DNA of 28,706 nt from Erythrobacter sp. CCH5-A1 (lineage in GTDB: Bacteria; Pseudomonadota; Alphaproteobacteria; Sphingomonadales; Sphingomonadaceae). Position 1 is the first letter of the stretch, and every line of letters begins with the position of its first letter. Shown piece after piece: positions 1-7,579 of this stretch. The position numbers and the translations under genes were made by a program. The stretch is taken from NCBI RefSeq assembly GCF_001557115.1, contig NZ_LSKQ01000126.1, forward strand, positions 1-28,706, read 5' to 3'. The notes under the pieces are model-generated. The model saw nothing but the letters and a program-made list of their open reading frames with translations, was not told the origin of the DNA and searched no databases.

Positions 1-50
1 TCAGCACCCCTTGGGAATCCCACATCGATTCAGTCTAAACAGGACAGACT

Positions 51-1301
51 CTAGTCTGCACCCATCTCCGCATCACTCGGCCCGAACAGCTTGCCCTTCT
101 CGCTCCACAGCACCAGCGCGAGGCAGGCGAGGCCGCTCGCCAGCAGGGCCAGCGCCAGCGGGCGCGCGGTGCCGTCATAGGCATAGCCGATCGCCCCGCC
201 GAGCATCGCCGCGGTGGTCATCCGCACGAAGCCGTGGGCCGAGCTCGCCGCGCCGGCAATGGCGAAGAAGGGGTTCATCGCGATGGCGCCGAAATTGCTG
301 CCGATGAAGCCGAGCAAGGCCATGTTGATCGCCATCAGCGGGACGAATTGCCACAATTCCTCGCCCGGCTGAAAGGCGAGCATCACCTGCACCGCGCTCA
401 CCGTGATGAAGGCGAACAGCGCGGTGTGGCTCACACGGCGCGCGCCGAAACGCTCGACGATGCGCGAGTTCGACCAGCTCGCGATCGCCATCGATCCGGC
501 ACAGATGCCGAATACCAGCGGGAAAATGTCGCCCGCACCGAAGGTCTGGGTGATGAGCTGCTGCGAGGAATTGATGAAGCCGAACAATGCGCCGAACACC
601 AGCGCCGAGCCGATGACATAGCCCGCGACACTCGGCAGGCTCAGCGCGCGGGTCATGTTGGCCGCGATGGCGCGCGGCATGATGGGCTGGCGGTTTTCCT
701 CGGTGAGGCTTTCGGGCAGGCGGATGAACACCCAGCCGCCCATCACCACACCCAGCACCACCATCGCGGCGAAAATCGCGCGCCAGCTGCCGAAGGTCTG
801 GAGGATGCCCTCGCCGATGGTCGGCGCGATCGCGGGGACCATCAGGAAGATCACGAAGATGAGGCTCATCATCCGCGCCATCTTGTCGCCGCCCACGCGG
901 TCGCGGATGACGGCGGGCGGGAGCGCGACGATGCCGGCGGCAAAGAAGCCCTGCGCGGCGCGCACCGCGATCAGGGCGTCGTAGGTCGGCGCGAGTGCGG
1001 AGAGCACCGAGAGCACGATGTAGACCGCCACCGCCCCCAGCAGCACCGGCCGCCGCCCGAAGCGGTCGGCGAGCGCGCCGGGCACGAGCGAGCCGATGCC
1101 GCCGGTCAAAAGGTAGACCCCGATCACGAACTGGCGGTCGTTGCCGGTCACCGAAAGGTCGGCGGCCAACGCGTCGAGCGCCGGCAGAATCGCGTCGATC
1201 CCGAAGGCGTTTAGCGCCATCAGCATCGCCATCATCCACATCAGCTCGGTCTCGCCGAGTGCTTTACGGGCAGGCATGACAGAGGCTTGCGAAGTGGCCA
1301 T
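51..1301 (-). CDS. MFS drug-resistance transporter, Bcr/CflA-like (DHA1)
   Basis: A 12-helix major facilitator superfamily exporter, by family a proton-coupled inner-membrane pump for drugs or small metabolites; the substrate cannot be read from sequence. The protein is a chain of hydrophobic segments. The MFS motif A is visible as GALADRFGRRPVLL between helices 2 and 3, and the first helix (MALNAFGIDAILPALDALA) is typical of the Bcr/CflA branch. The frame is open further upstream, with ATG candidates at 1319 and 1352 and an open end at 1409. I prefer ATG at 1301 because it lies about 17 residues before helix 1 as in relatives; none of the candidates has a strong ribosome binding site. It is divergent from dinB across 127 bp. 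Bases 1-50, beyond its stop, hold only a weak 5-bp dyad and nothing else I recognise. Confidence 0.88.
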   Translation of the reverse strand: MATSQASVMPARKALGETELMWMMAMLMALNAFGIDAILPALDALAADLSVTGNDRQFVIGVYLLTGGIGSLVPGALADRFGRRPVLLGAVAVYIVLSVLSALAPTYDALIAVRAAQGFFAAGIVALPPAVIRDRVGGDKMARMMSLIFVIFLMVPAIAPTIGEGILQTFGSWRAIFAAMVVLGVVMGGWVFIRLPESLTEENRQPIMPRAIAANMTRALSLPSVAGYVIGSALVFGALFGFINSSQQLITQTFGAGDIFPLVFGICAGSMAIASWSNSRIVERFGARRVSHTALFAFITVSAVQVMLAFQPGEELWQFVPLMAINMALLGFIGSNFGAIAMNPFFAIAGAASSAHGFVRMTTAAMLGGAIGYAYDGTARPLALALLASGLACLALVLWSEKGKLFGPSDAEMGAD

Positions 1302-1428
1302 AGCGGGGCCCTTGCCCATCGGTTCGCCGGAAGACCAGAGTTCTTTTCGCATGTGCACAAAATGGCAGGCCGGGTGAATTGTTCCAGCAACAGTTCCTTC
1401 GGGCGGCACAAGGTTCTATTTCCAAGGG

Positions 1429-2559
1429 ATGATACGGAGGGCTCCGTCAGACGAGAATGATGCCGCGCGGCCTGCGGAGCTTGGCCTGCGCAAGATCATC
1501 CATGTCGACATGGACGCCTTCTTCGCCAGCGTCGAACAGCGCGACAATCCCGAGCTTCAGGGCAAGCCCGTCGCGGTCGGCGGAGCGGGCGGGCGCGGGG
1601 TGGTGGCCGCCGCCAGCTACGAGGCGAGAAAGTTCGGGGTGCGCAGCGCCATGCCCTCGGTCACCGCGCAGCGCCTGTGCCCCGATCTCGTCTTCGTGCG
1701 CCCACGCTTCGATGCCTACAAGGAAGCGAGCCGCCAGATCCGCCGGGTGTTCGAGCACTACACCCCCGTCATCGAGCCGCTGAGCCTCGACGAGGCCTAT
1801 CTCGACGTCACCGACGACCGGCTCGGGATCGGCTCTGCGACCCGCATCGCCGAGCTGATCCGGCAGGAAATCCGCGCCAAGACAAGGCTGACCGCGAGCG
1901 CCGGGGTGAGCTACAACAAGTTCCTCGCCAAGCTCGCGAGCGACCAGAACAAGCCCGACGGCCTGTGCGTGATCCGCCCGGGCGAGGGCGCGCAGTTCGT
2001 GGCGGGGCTGCCGATCCGGCGGTTCCACGGGGTCGGCCCCAAGGCGGAGGAGCGGATGCAAAAGCTCGGGATCGCCACGGGGGCTGATCTTGCGGCGAAG
2101 GACCTCGCCTTCCTGCGCGCGCATTTCGGCAGCATGGCCGACTACCTGTTCCGCGCCGCGAGGGGGATTGATCTGCGCCCCGTCGCCGCGCACCGCATCA
2201 GGAAGTCGGTGGGCGGGGAACGGACATTCTCCGAGGACATCGGCAGCGGCGCGAGGCTTCGCGAGACATTGGAAAACATCATCGACATCGTGTGGGAGCG
2301 GATCGAGGCGGCGGGCGCGCGGGGGCGGACGGTGACGCTCAAGCTCAAGTTCACCGATTTCCAGATCATGACCCGCGCCACCTCGCAACCCGATTATGTC
2401 AGCGGCAAGGCCGAGTTCGGCAGGCTCGCCCGCGCGCTGCTGGAAGCGGAGCTGCCGCTGCGGGGGCCGATCCGGCTGATGGGGCTGACGCTCTCGGGGC
2501 TCGAGGGTGCGGAGGAGGAGAAGCCGCCAAGGGACGAGGCGCAGCTCAGGTTGCTGTGA
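1429..2559 (+). CDS. dinB: DNA polymerase IV (Y-family translesion polymerase)
   Basis: Error-prone translesion DNA polymerase of the Y family, 376 aa, a normal length. The palm motif HVDMDAFFASVEQRDNP has catalytic Asp27, and SLDEAYLD has Asp121 and Glu122, so all three metal-binding acids are present. SAGVSYNKFLAKLASDQNKP and the helix-hairpin-helix GVGPKAEERMQKLGI follow. The last residues, QLRLL, fit the QLxLF/L beta-clamp-binding pentapeptide. An AAGG sits just before the ATG at 1429. There is no clean alphaproteobacterial LexA box (GTTC-N7-GTTC) upstream; a GTTC-N8-GTTC direct repeat at 1381-1396 is one base off. The gene stands alone, divergent from the exporter and convergent with the Nudix gene across a repeat. 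Confidence 0.97.
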   Translation: MIRRAPSDENDAARPAELGLRKIIHVDMDAFFASVEQRDNPELQGKPVAVGGAGGRGVVAAASYEARKFGVRSAMPSVTAQRLCPDLVFVRPRFDAYKEASRQIRRVFEHYTPVIEPLSLDEAYLDVTDDRLGIGSATRIAELIRQEIRAKTRLTASAGVSYNKFLAKLASDQNKPDGLCVIRPGEGAQFVAGLPIRRFHGVGPKAEERMQKLGIATGADLAAKDLAFLRAHFGSMADYLFRAARGIDLRPVAAHRIRKSVGGERTFSEDIGSGARLRETLENIIDIVWERIEAAGARGRTVTLKLKFTDFQIMTRATSQPDYVSGKAEFGRLARALLEAELPLRGPIRLMGLTLSGLEGAEEEKPPRDEAQLRLL

Positions 2560-2563
2560 AGCA

Positions 2564-2670
2564 AGAACCGTTCGTGCAGAGCTTGTCGAAGCACCGTTCT
2601 TCTTGCGCCAACGCGGTGTGATTGAAGAGAAGTGCGGCCCTTCGGCAAGCTCAGGGCGAACGGTGTTTCC
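2564..2670. repeat. Imperfect inverted repeat of the CTGAGCTTGTCGAAG type
   Basis: Two arms lie head to head between the convergent dinB and Nudix genes. The left arm (about 2564-2602) contains CCGTTCGTGCAGAGCTTGTC. The right arm (about 2630-2670), read on the minus strand, contains CACCGTTCGCCCTGAGCTTG. They share CCGTTCG, AGCTTG and CGAAG blocks around a spacer of about 28 bases, so the transcript from either side can fold. I recall repeats of this type scattered between genes in sphingomonad genomes; only this copy occurs in the window. It may also serve as the end of transcription for both genes, since I see no other terminator there. Confidence 0.75.
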
Positions 2671-2675
2671 AACCT

Positions 2676-3149
2676 TTACCCCACCCCCCGCGCCCGCCAC
2701 ACCGCGATCCGCCGGCGCGTGGTCTCGCCCAGCGGTTCGGGGAGCGAGTGCGAGGGGAAGAAGCGCGCCTCGATCACCTCGCGGCGGTCGGGCTTGGGCT
2801 GGCGGTCGCACACGCCGGTGAAGATATGCGCGGTGTGGGGCGATCCGGAGATCACCTCTTCAAGCGTCGCGACCGGTTCGATTCTGGCGAGTTGCACTCC
2901 CAGTTCCTCGCGCACCTCGCGCCGTGCGGCGGCGAGTGGGTCCTCCCCCCGCCCGAGCCCGCCGCCCGGCAGGCTCCAGACCGCGGGGCCATAGGAATGC
3001 TTCAGCAGCAGCACGTCGCCCGCAAGGTTGGTGACGATCACGCTCACCCCAGCGATCGGCGTCTTGCGCCAGCGCCGCCAGTGGTGGCGCAGCGCGTGGG
3101 CGATCGGCAGGACCAGGCGGTGAAGCGAGGCGGGAAGCAGCTGCGGCAT
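2676..3149 (-). CDS. Nudix hydrolase
   Basis: A 157-residue Nudix (MutT-like) hydrolase that would cleave a nucleoside diphosphate linked to another moiety; the substrate is unknown. The Nudix box is exact: G-x5-E-x7-REVREELGV within GGLGRGEDPLAAARREVREE, supplying the metal-binding glutamates. A basic N-terminus (ALRHHWRRWRKT) precedes the fold. I take ATG 3149 as the start although the frame is open upstream to 3272, because that extension would overlap the phosphogluconolactonase gene and is a low-complexity Arg/Ser reading. The start lies 4 bp after the stop of that gene, so the two are probably co-transcribed. Possible housecleaning role; confidence in the family is high, in the substrate nil. 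Confidence 0.93.
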   Translation of the reverse strand: MPQLLPASLHRLVLPIAHALRHHWRRWRKTPIAGVSVIVTNLAGDVLLLKHSYGPAVWSLPGGGLGRGEDPLAAARREVREELGVQLARIEPVATLEEVISGSPHTAHIFTGVCDRQPKPDRREVIEARFFPSHSLPEPLGETTRRRIAVWRARGVG

Positions 3150-3153
3150 CGGC

Positions 3154-3792
3154 TCAGGCGAAGACCGTGACCGGAATGCCGCGCGCGCGCGCCGCGCCGA
3201 GCAGGCGGGCGACGGGCAGGTCGTTTTCGCCCTTGGCAGCCGCATCGAACACCGCACGCTTGTCCGCCGCACCGCCGAGCGTGAAGAGGATCGCGTCCGT
3301 CGCCAGCAGCGCGGGCAGGGTCAGCGTGATCCGGTCGAAGGGCGCATGGGCGGGCAGCGGATCGGGGGTGAGGCGGCGCACGACCTGCGCGTCGTCCACC
3401 TGCGGGTCGGTGTTGGGGAAGAGCGAGGCGACATGCCCGTCGGGCCCCATACCGAGCCAGGTCAGCGCGAAATGCGGCGGTGCCGCGTCTTCGGCAAGCG
3501 GCACCACGCGCGCGCCGGCCGGTTCCAGCAGGGCGCGAATCTTGCCGGTGTTCGAAGCCTCGTGTTCCTCGGGCACGATGCGGTCGTCATTGGGCCATAC
3601 CGCCCAGCCGGGCCAGTCCACCCCGCCGAACTCGGTCAGCGCGTCGATGATGGGAAAAGGCGTGGAACCGCCCGGCACCGTGATCGCGCCCCCATGGCCC
3701 GGCGCGCCGCCCAGCTTGCCGAGCAGCCAGCCGGCCACCGCCATGCGATTGGCGTTCTCGAAAATCGTGATGTCACCCATGGCAACGAGCAT
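3154..3792 (-). CDS. pgl: 6-phosphogluconolactonase
   Basis: Cytosolic hydrolase of 6-phosphogluconolactone in the oxidative pentose phosphate / Entner-Doudoroff route. It belongs to the sugar-phosphate isomerase-like (glucosamine-6-phosphate isomerase) superfamily. Signatures are VPGGSTPFPI near the N-terminus, the active-site DDRIVPEEHEASN, WLGMGPDGHVASLFP and RITLTLPALLATDAI. At 212 aa it is slightly shorter than the usual 230 or so. The start may be ATG 3792 or ATG 3780; neither has a ribosome binding site, and the 3792 codon is only 3 bases past the T-run of the dps terminator. The usual neighbours zwf and edd are absent. It probably forms a pair with the Nudix gene 4 bp downstream. Confidence 0.88.
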   Translation of the reverse strand: MLVAMGDITIFENANRMAVAGWLLGKLGGAPGHGGAITVPGGSTPFPIIDALTEFGGVDWPGWAVWPNDDRIVPEEHEASNTGKIRALLEPAGARVVPLAEDAAPPHFALTWLGMGPDGHVASLFPNTDPQVDDAQVVRRLTPDPLPAHAPFDRITLTLPALLATDAILFTLGGAADKRAVFDAAAKGENDLPVARLLGAARARGIPVTVFA

Positions 3793-3795
3793 AGC

Positions 3796-3827
3796 AAAAG
3801 GGCCGCCCCCGGCAATGGGGGCGGCCC
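3796..3827 (-). terminator. Rho-independent terminator of dps
   Basis: On the minus strand the arm GGGCCGCCCCC (3817-3827), a 6-nt loop and the arm GGGGGCGGCCC (3800-3810) form a perfect 11-bp GC stem, followed by TTTT (3796-3799). It lies 25 bp after the dps stop and directly before the 6-phosphogluconolactonase start. Confidence 0.9.
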
Positions 3828-3852
3828 TAGTTGTCCTGTGGTGCCGCGCGGC

Positions 3853-4314
3853 TTACGCCAGCAGCGACTTCAGGAACCACACGCGTTCCTCGGCCATGTC
3901 GGTCCAGTCGTCCAGCAGCCCGTCGGTGGCGTTGTCGCCGGCCTGCTCGGTCAGGTCCTTCATCGCCTTCAGCCGCGCGACGACCTTCTCGTTGTCGGCG
4001 GCGAGTTCGGCGATCATGTCCTCGGCCTTGAGGCTGGTGCTGTCCTGGTCCTTGATCTGCGTCGCCCCGGCCATCGCGCCGAGCGAGGTCAGCGTGTCGG
4101 CATCGAGCTTGCGTACCCGCTCGGCAATCGCGTCGATCTGGCCCTGCACCGCGCCCGCCTGGGCATCGAACAGCAGGTGCAGATCGTGGAAGCGCGGGCC
4201 CTTGACGTGCCAATGGAAGTTCTTGGTCTTGATGTAGAGCGCGAAATGATCGGCCAGCAGGGCGTTGAGCTCGGCAACCAGCGCGGCCTTCGAATTGGTC
4301 TTGGTGTCGGCCAT
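3853..4314 (-). CDS. dps: DNA starvation/stationary-phase protection protein Dps
   Basis: A 153-residue Dps-family mini-ferritin that oxidises and stores iron and may coat DNA during starvation or peroxide stress; the family assembles as dodecamers. The inter-subunit ferroxidase ligands are all in place: His34 (NFHWHVKGPRF), His46 and Asp50 (LHLLFD), and Asp61 and Glu65 (QIDAIAERV). This spacing is identical to the E. coli Dps set (51/63/67/78/82). AAGGAG at 4321-4326 sits 6 bases before the ATG, a strong ribosome binding site. The gene is monocistronic: it has its own perfect terminator downstream and hairpins of the neighbouring operon upstream. I cannot point to an OxyR or Fur site with confidence. 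Confidence 0.95.
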   Translation of the reverse strand: MADTKTNSKAALVAELNALLADHFALYIKTKNFHWHVKGPRFHDLHLLFDAQAGAVQGQIDAIAERVRKLDADTLTSLGAMAGATQIKDQDSTSLKAEDMIAELAADNEKVVARLKAMKDLTEQAGDNATDGLLDDWTDMAEERVWFLKSLLA

Positions 4315-4393
4315 GGTATTCTCCTTGGATTCGCGTGCGAGAGGCGCGCCGCCTTCTATTTAGGTGCTTACCCACTGCACGAACATGGATCAG

Positions 4394-4437
4394 GTTCCCG
4401 CATTTCCGTGGGAACGGTGATCGGCTGCAGCGATCAC
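4394..4437 (-). terminator. Two consecutive hairpins ending the phytase/PhoX operon
   Basis: GTGATCG (4417-4423) pairs perfectly with CGATCAC (4431-4437) and overlaps the stop codon of the GDT1-like gene. The next dyad is GTTCCCGC / GTGGGAAC (4394-4401 and 4408-4415) with one G-U pair and a 6-base loop. There is no T-run, so intrinsic termination is uncertain; they could instead protect the 3' end or lie in the dps upstream region. Confidence 0.4.
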
Positions 4438-4997
4438 GATGCGGCGAAACGCGCGGCGAGGCCGATGAAAAGGGCGGCGATGGCGAGGCATACCGCCAGC
4501 CCGATGCGCAGCATCCGCAGCGGCCAGCGCGCCAGTACCGCGTCCCCCGCCGCCCAGCCGAGTGCCACCGACGCCGCTCCGCCCAGCGCGCCGCCGAGGC
4601 CTGCGGTGACCGGCCACACCGTCCACGCCGCGAGCGCGAAGACGGCAAAGCGCGCCCCGTCGCCGATCTGGCGGGCGAGCAGCACAAGGCCCAAGGCGGC
4701 GAGCGAACGGGTCGGCTCGGCGGGCGCCTTCAGCCGCACCGGCAGCGCCAGTTCGAAGGCCGCGATGGCAAGCGCGAAGGCGATCAGCATCTGCGCGGCG
4801 CGGCGCGGCAGCAGCGCGGCAAATTCGGCCCCGACAAAGGCCATCACGCCCGCGCTCAGGCAGGCGCAGGCGATCGCCACCGCCAGCAGCTGCGCGCTCT
4901 GGCCGAGCGTTCCGGCCCACTGTGCCACCATCAGCTGGTCGCGCCCGCCGGTCGCCAGCGCGGCTGTCAGCAGCAGAGCGAGAAGAAAGCCGTCCAC
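4434..4997 (-). CDS. Membrane protein, degenerate GDT1/TMEM165-like
   Basis: A 187-residue, almost wholly hydrophobic protein with about six membrane segments arranged as two similar halves. The layout resembles GDT1/TMEM165 (UPF0016) cation exchangers, where each half carries E-x-G-D-(K/R)-(T/S). Here the first motif reads ATGGRDQ (residues 15-21) and the second QIGDGAR (110-116), so both key glutamates are gone and only one G-D remains. Transport of Ca2+ or Mn2+ is therefore doubtful. The start is GTG at 4997, 18 bp after the PhoX stop, which makes it the third gene of the phytase/PhoX unit. It could instead be an unrelated membrane protein; family confidence is moderate. Confidence 0.65.
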   Translation of the reverse strand: MDGFLLALLLTAALATGGRDQLMVAQWAGTLGQSAQLLAVAIACACLSAGVMAFVGAEFAALLPRRAAQMLIAFALAIAAFELALPVRLKAPAEPTRSLAALGLVLLARQIGDGARFAVFALAAWTVWPVTAGLGGALGGAASVALGWAAGDAVLARWPLRMLRIGLAVCLAIAALFIGLAARFAAS

Positions 4998-5015
4998 CGG
5001 GTCGTCAGATGCCGG

Positions 5016-6389
5016 TCACGCGACCCACGGCCCGGTGATCGCCAGCGTCGCCGTCGGGCCGTAGGCGTTGACGAACAGCACCTTGCCATCGGGCGAGAAG
5101 CAGGCACCGGCCAGCTCGGTCTGCGCGCGCAGCAGCGCGAGGGTGTAGGCCCGGCCATCAGGCGTGATGCCGCGGATGTGGTTTTCCTGGATCGCGGTGT
5201 ACTGGTCCTCGCATACGATCAGGTGGCCGTTGGGGCCGACGGTGATATTGTCGCCGTAGTTGAACTGGTCGGTGCTTTCGCTTTCGAAGAACAGCTCGAC
5301 CGTATCGGGCTGACCGGCATTGCCCGGGACGAGCTTGAGGATCTGCCCGAGCTTCTTCGCGCCCCCGCTGGTCGAGCACACGAAGACCTCGGATACCCCG
5401 CGCTTCACGCCCATGTGGATGCCCTCGCCCCGCGCCACCAGCGCCGCGCCCTTGGCGGCGGCGCGTTGGCGCAGGTCGTCGGCGGGCGCCTCGACATCGT
5501 CAAGATCGATCCAGCTCACGCGGTAGGGCTGGCCCATCGCCATCGCCGCGCTGTCCCAGTTGCGGGTGTCGGCAAGCCCCTCGATCACCATTGCCTGCAG
5601 CTTGCCGCCCTTGGCCAGCTGCCCTGGCACCTTGGGGATGAAGCGGTAGAGCACCGAATCCTCGCGGTCCTCGGTCTGGTAGACGATGCCGGTCGCCGGA
5701 TCGACGCAGGCTGCCTCGTGGTTGAAGCGGCCCAGCGCCTTCAGGGGCACCGCATCGACCAGCCCGCGCGCACTCGCGGGGACCTCGAACACCCAGCCAT
5801 GCGCCTGGTCCAGCCCCTCGCCGCCCGATACGCCGGGGCGCAGGGTCGTCTCCTCGCAGGTCAGCCACGTGCCCCACGGGGTGATCCCGCCCGAACAATT
5901 GCGGATCGTGCCGCCGAGACTGCGGAACTGGCGCTTCACCGCCAGCGTCTTCGCGTCGAGCACGATGTTGGTGGTGCCGCCGGCGACGAAGACGCCGTCC
6001 TTGCGGCCATAGCCCTTGGCAATCGCCCCGCCGGCTTCGTGCCTGGGCTGCAATTCGTGGTTGCGCACCAGCGCAATCTCGCCGTTGCCGAGGTCGAAGC
6101 AGCCCATCCCGTCGGCGCGGTCGGGCACGGTGCCGCCATCGTCCATCGCGTCGCCGAGGCGCGAGATGACGCGGTAGGAGAAGCCTTGCGGAAGATCGAG
6201 GAAGCCTGCCGGATCGGGCTGCAACGGGCCATAGCCGGCAAAGCCGCCGCCCGATTTGGGCGTGGCGGCCGAAGGATTGCCTTCGCCCCGCGTCATGCAG
6301 CCGCTTGCGGCAAGCGCGGCAAAGGCGGTCGCCGTGGCGCCGAGGAAGCGGCGGCGGTCGGGGGTGATGATCGGCAGCGGCATGGTCAC
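5016..6389 (-). CDS. PhoX-family (DUF839) phosphatase, Tat-exported
   Basis: A 457-residue PhoX/DUF839 protein, by family a calcium- and iron-dependent alkaline phosphatase that releases phosphate from organic esters outside the cytoplasm. The N-terminus is a Tat signal (DRRRFLGATATAFAALAASGC), and Cys31 in AASGC could be lipidated. Family marks are GGGITPWGTWLTCEET with the conserved Cys, GRFNHEAACVD, and the DN / ED pair in FNYGDNITVGPNGHLIVCED. I choose GTG 6389, which overlaps the phytase stop by 4 bases (GTGA) and has GGGAGAG about 7 bases upstream; ATG 6383 is the alternative. Second gene of a phosphorus-acquisition operon. No Pho box could be established upstream of the operon. Confidence 0.9.
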   Translation of the reverse strand: MTMPLPIITPDRRRFLGATATAFAALAASGCMTRGEGNPSAATPKSGGGFAGYGPLQPDPAGFLDLPQGFSYRVISRLGDAMDDGGTVPDRADGMGCFDLGNGEIALVRNHELQPRHEAGGAIAKGYGRKDGVFVAGGTTNIVLDAKTLAVKRQFRSLGGTIRNCSGGITPWGTWLTCEETTLRPGVSGGEGLDQAHGWVFEVPASARGLVDAVPLKALGRFNHEAACVDPATGIVYQTEDREDSVLYRFIPKVPGQLAKGGKLQAMVIEGLADTRNWDSAAMAMGQPYRVSWIDLDDVEAPADDLRQRAAAKGAALVARGEGIHMGVKRGVSEVFVCSTSGGAKKLGQILKLVPGNAGQPDTVELFFESESTDQFNYGDNITVGPNGHLIVCEDQYTAIQENHIRGITPDGRAYTLALLRAQTELAGACFSPDGKVLFVNAYGPTATLAITGPWVA

Positions 6390-7423
6390 TTGCTCTCTCC
6401 CAGCGCGGCAAGCACCGCGTCCCAGCGCACGAATTTGAAGTTCTGCGCCGATGGCGCGTTCTGCCCGTCCTGCGCGATGAATAGCCCGCCGGGGAAATCG
6501 GTTCCGAAAGCGCGGTTGTCGAGCTCGATCCCGTCGGTCTCCTCGGTGCTGCCGAAGGTGCCGGCGGCGATGCGGAAGCGGCCCACCGGGGTCACGCCCG
6601 GCAGGCGGAACACGGCATAGGCATTGTCGCCCTGCGATGAGGCGACGAGATAGCCGCCGTCCTTGCCTTGCGGCGCGATGGCAAGGCCTTCGACATCGGC
6701 GACCAGCATCCTGTTGTCGACCGGCGCGACCATGCGCTTGTCCCCGGTGGCGATGTCGATCGCCCAGATCCCGGCGTCTTCCTCGCCGATGAACAGCGTG
6801 CCGGTGCGCGGATCGGCGATGCAGCCTTCGGTCTGGGTCGGGATCTGCGCGAGGGTGGTGGTGGTGCCCGTGAAGCTGCCGCCTGCCTCGGTGATCACGG
6901 TCTTGTAGATCGTCCCGCCCTTGGGCGCGCTGAAGGCGACGATGCCCTGCGCGCCCGCAGGCTTGATCATGCAGATGCCATAACCCTCGCCCGGGCCGAC
7001 CACGATCTTGCCCGCGGGCGCGAGTGTGCCGGTCCTGGTGTCGAGCAGGGCGAGGAACAGCTGCACCTTCGTCAGGTCGCTGCGGTCGCTCGCCGCCACC
7101 AGCACGCGGCCACCGGGAAGGTCGATCAGGTCGACATTGTTGAGGCCGGGCGCGGGGATGAAGTGCTTCTGGGCACCTTTCAGGTCATAGACGTAAAGCC
7201 CGCCCTTCTTGTCGGTGCCCACCACGAGGCTTGCCGCCGGATTGGCCGGGTTGAGCCAGATAGCCGGATCGTCCGCCGCATCCTCGCGCGCGGTGCCCAC
7301 CGGCGGGGTCTCGGCGGTGGCGGTGACGGTGACGGCCGGATCGCCCATGATCGGCGGCACGGTGGCACAGGCGGCGGCAATGCCGAGCGACAGCAAGGCA
7401 AAGCCGTGGAAAGGTCGGATCAT
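6386..7423 (-). CDS. Beta-propeller 3-phytase
   Basis: A 345-residue secreted beta-propeller phytase, by family a Ca2+-dependent enzyme that hydrolyses phytate to lower inositol phosphates and phosphate. The N-terminus carries a lipoprotein-type signal (LLSLGIAAAC, Cys19). Family hallmarks appear in order: DDPAIWLNPANPAASLVVGT, KGGLYVYDLKG, NNVDL, EGC, GEEDAGIWAID, VEGLAIAP, and near the C-terminus DGQNAPSAQNFKFVRW. Length matches the family. GAGGGG lies 5 bases before ATG 7423. It is the first gene of a unit with the PhoX phosphatase (GTGA overlap) and the GDT1-like membrane protein, and it diverges from the SDR gene across 156 bp. Confidence 0.93.
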   Translation of the reverse strand: MIRPFHGFALLSLGIAAACATVPPIMGDPAVTVTATAETPPVGTAREDAADDPAIWLNPANPAASLVVGTDKKGGLYVYDLKGAQKHFIPAPGLNNVDLIDLPGGRVLVAASDRSDLTKVQLFLALLDTRTGTLAPAGKIVVGPGEGYGICMIKPAGAQGIVAFSAPKGGTIYKTVITEAGGSFTGTTTTLAQIPTQTEGCIADPRTGTLFIGEEDAGIWAIDIATGDKRMVAPVDNRMLVADVEGLAIAPQGKDGGYLVASSQGDNAYAVFRLPGVTPVGRFRIAAGTFGSTEETDGIELDNRAFGTDFPGGLFIAQDGQNAPSAQNFKFVRWDAVLAALGESK

Positions 7424-7579
7424 GATGGCCCCTCGATAATTCTTGTGCCGCGCTTAGGGCGGTCTGATGACAAAAAGGCGACCGCGCCCCGCGTGCCGCC
7501 TGATGCAATTGGAGAGCTAGCGCAGCGGCGCCGAAGCGCCTAGCCATCGGGCAAACAAATCCGAGGAGAGAAGAGAGCG

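Noticed and set aside
32..57. AGTCT/AGACT dyads around the stop of the MFS gene as a terminator
   Set aside because: Only 5-bp stems, no T-run, and the closer pair has a 2-base loop.
1381..1396. GTTC-N8-GTTC direct repeat upstream of dinB as a LexA (SOS) box
   Set aside because: The alphaproteobacterial box needs a 7-base spacer; this one has 8, and no better copy was found before dinB.
3149..3272. Longer Nudix start at 3272
   Set aside because: It would overlap the phosphogluconolactonase gene by more than 100 bases with low-complexity sequence; ATG 3149 is 4 bp after that gene.
7460..7480. A TGTCAT half-site (minus strand) as a Pho box for the phytase operon
   Set aside because: Only one half-site; no second copy at the 11-base spacing expected of PhoB sites.
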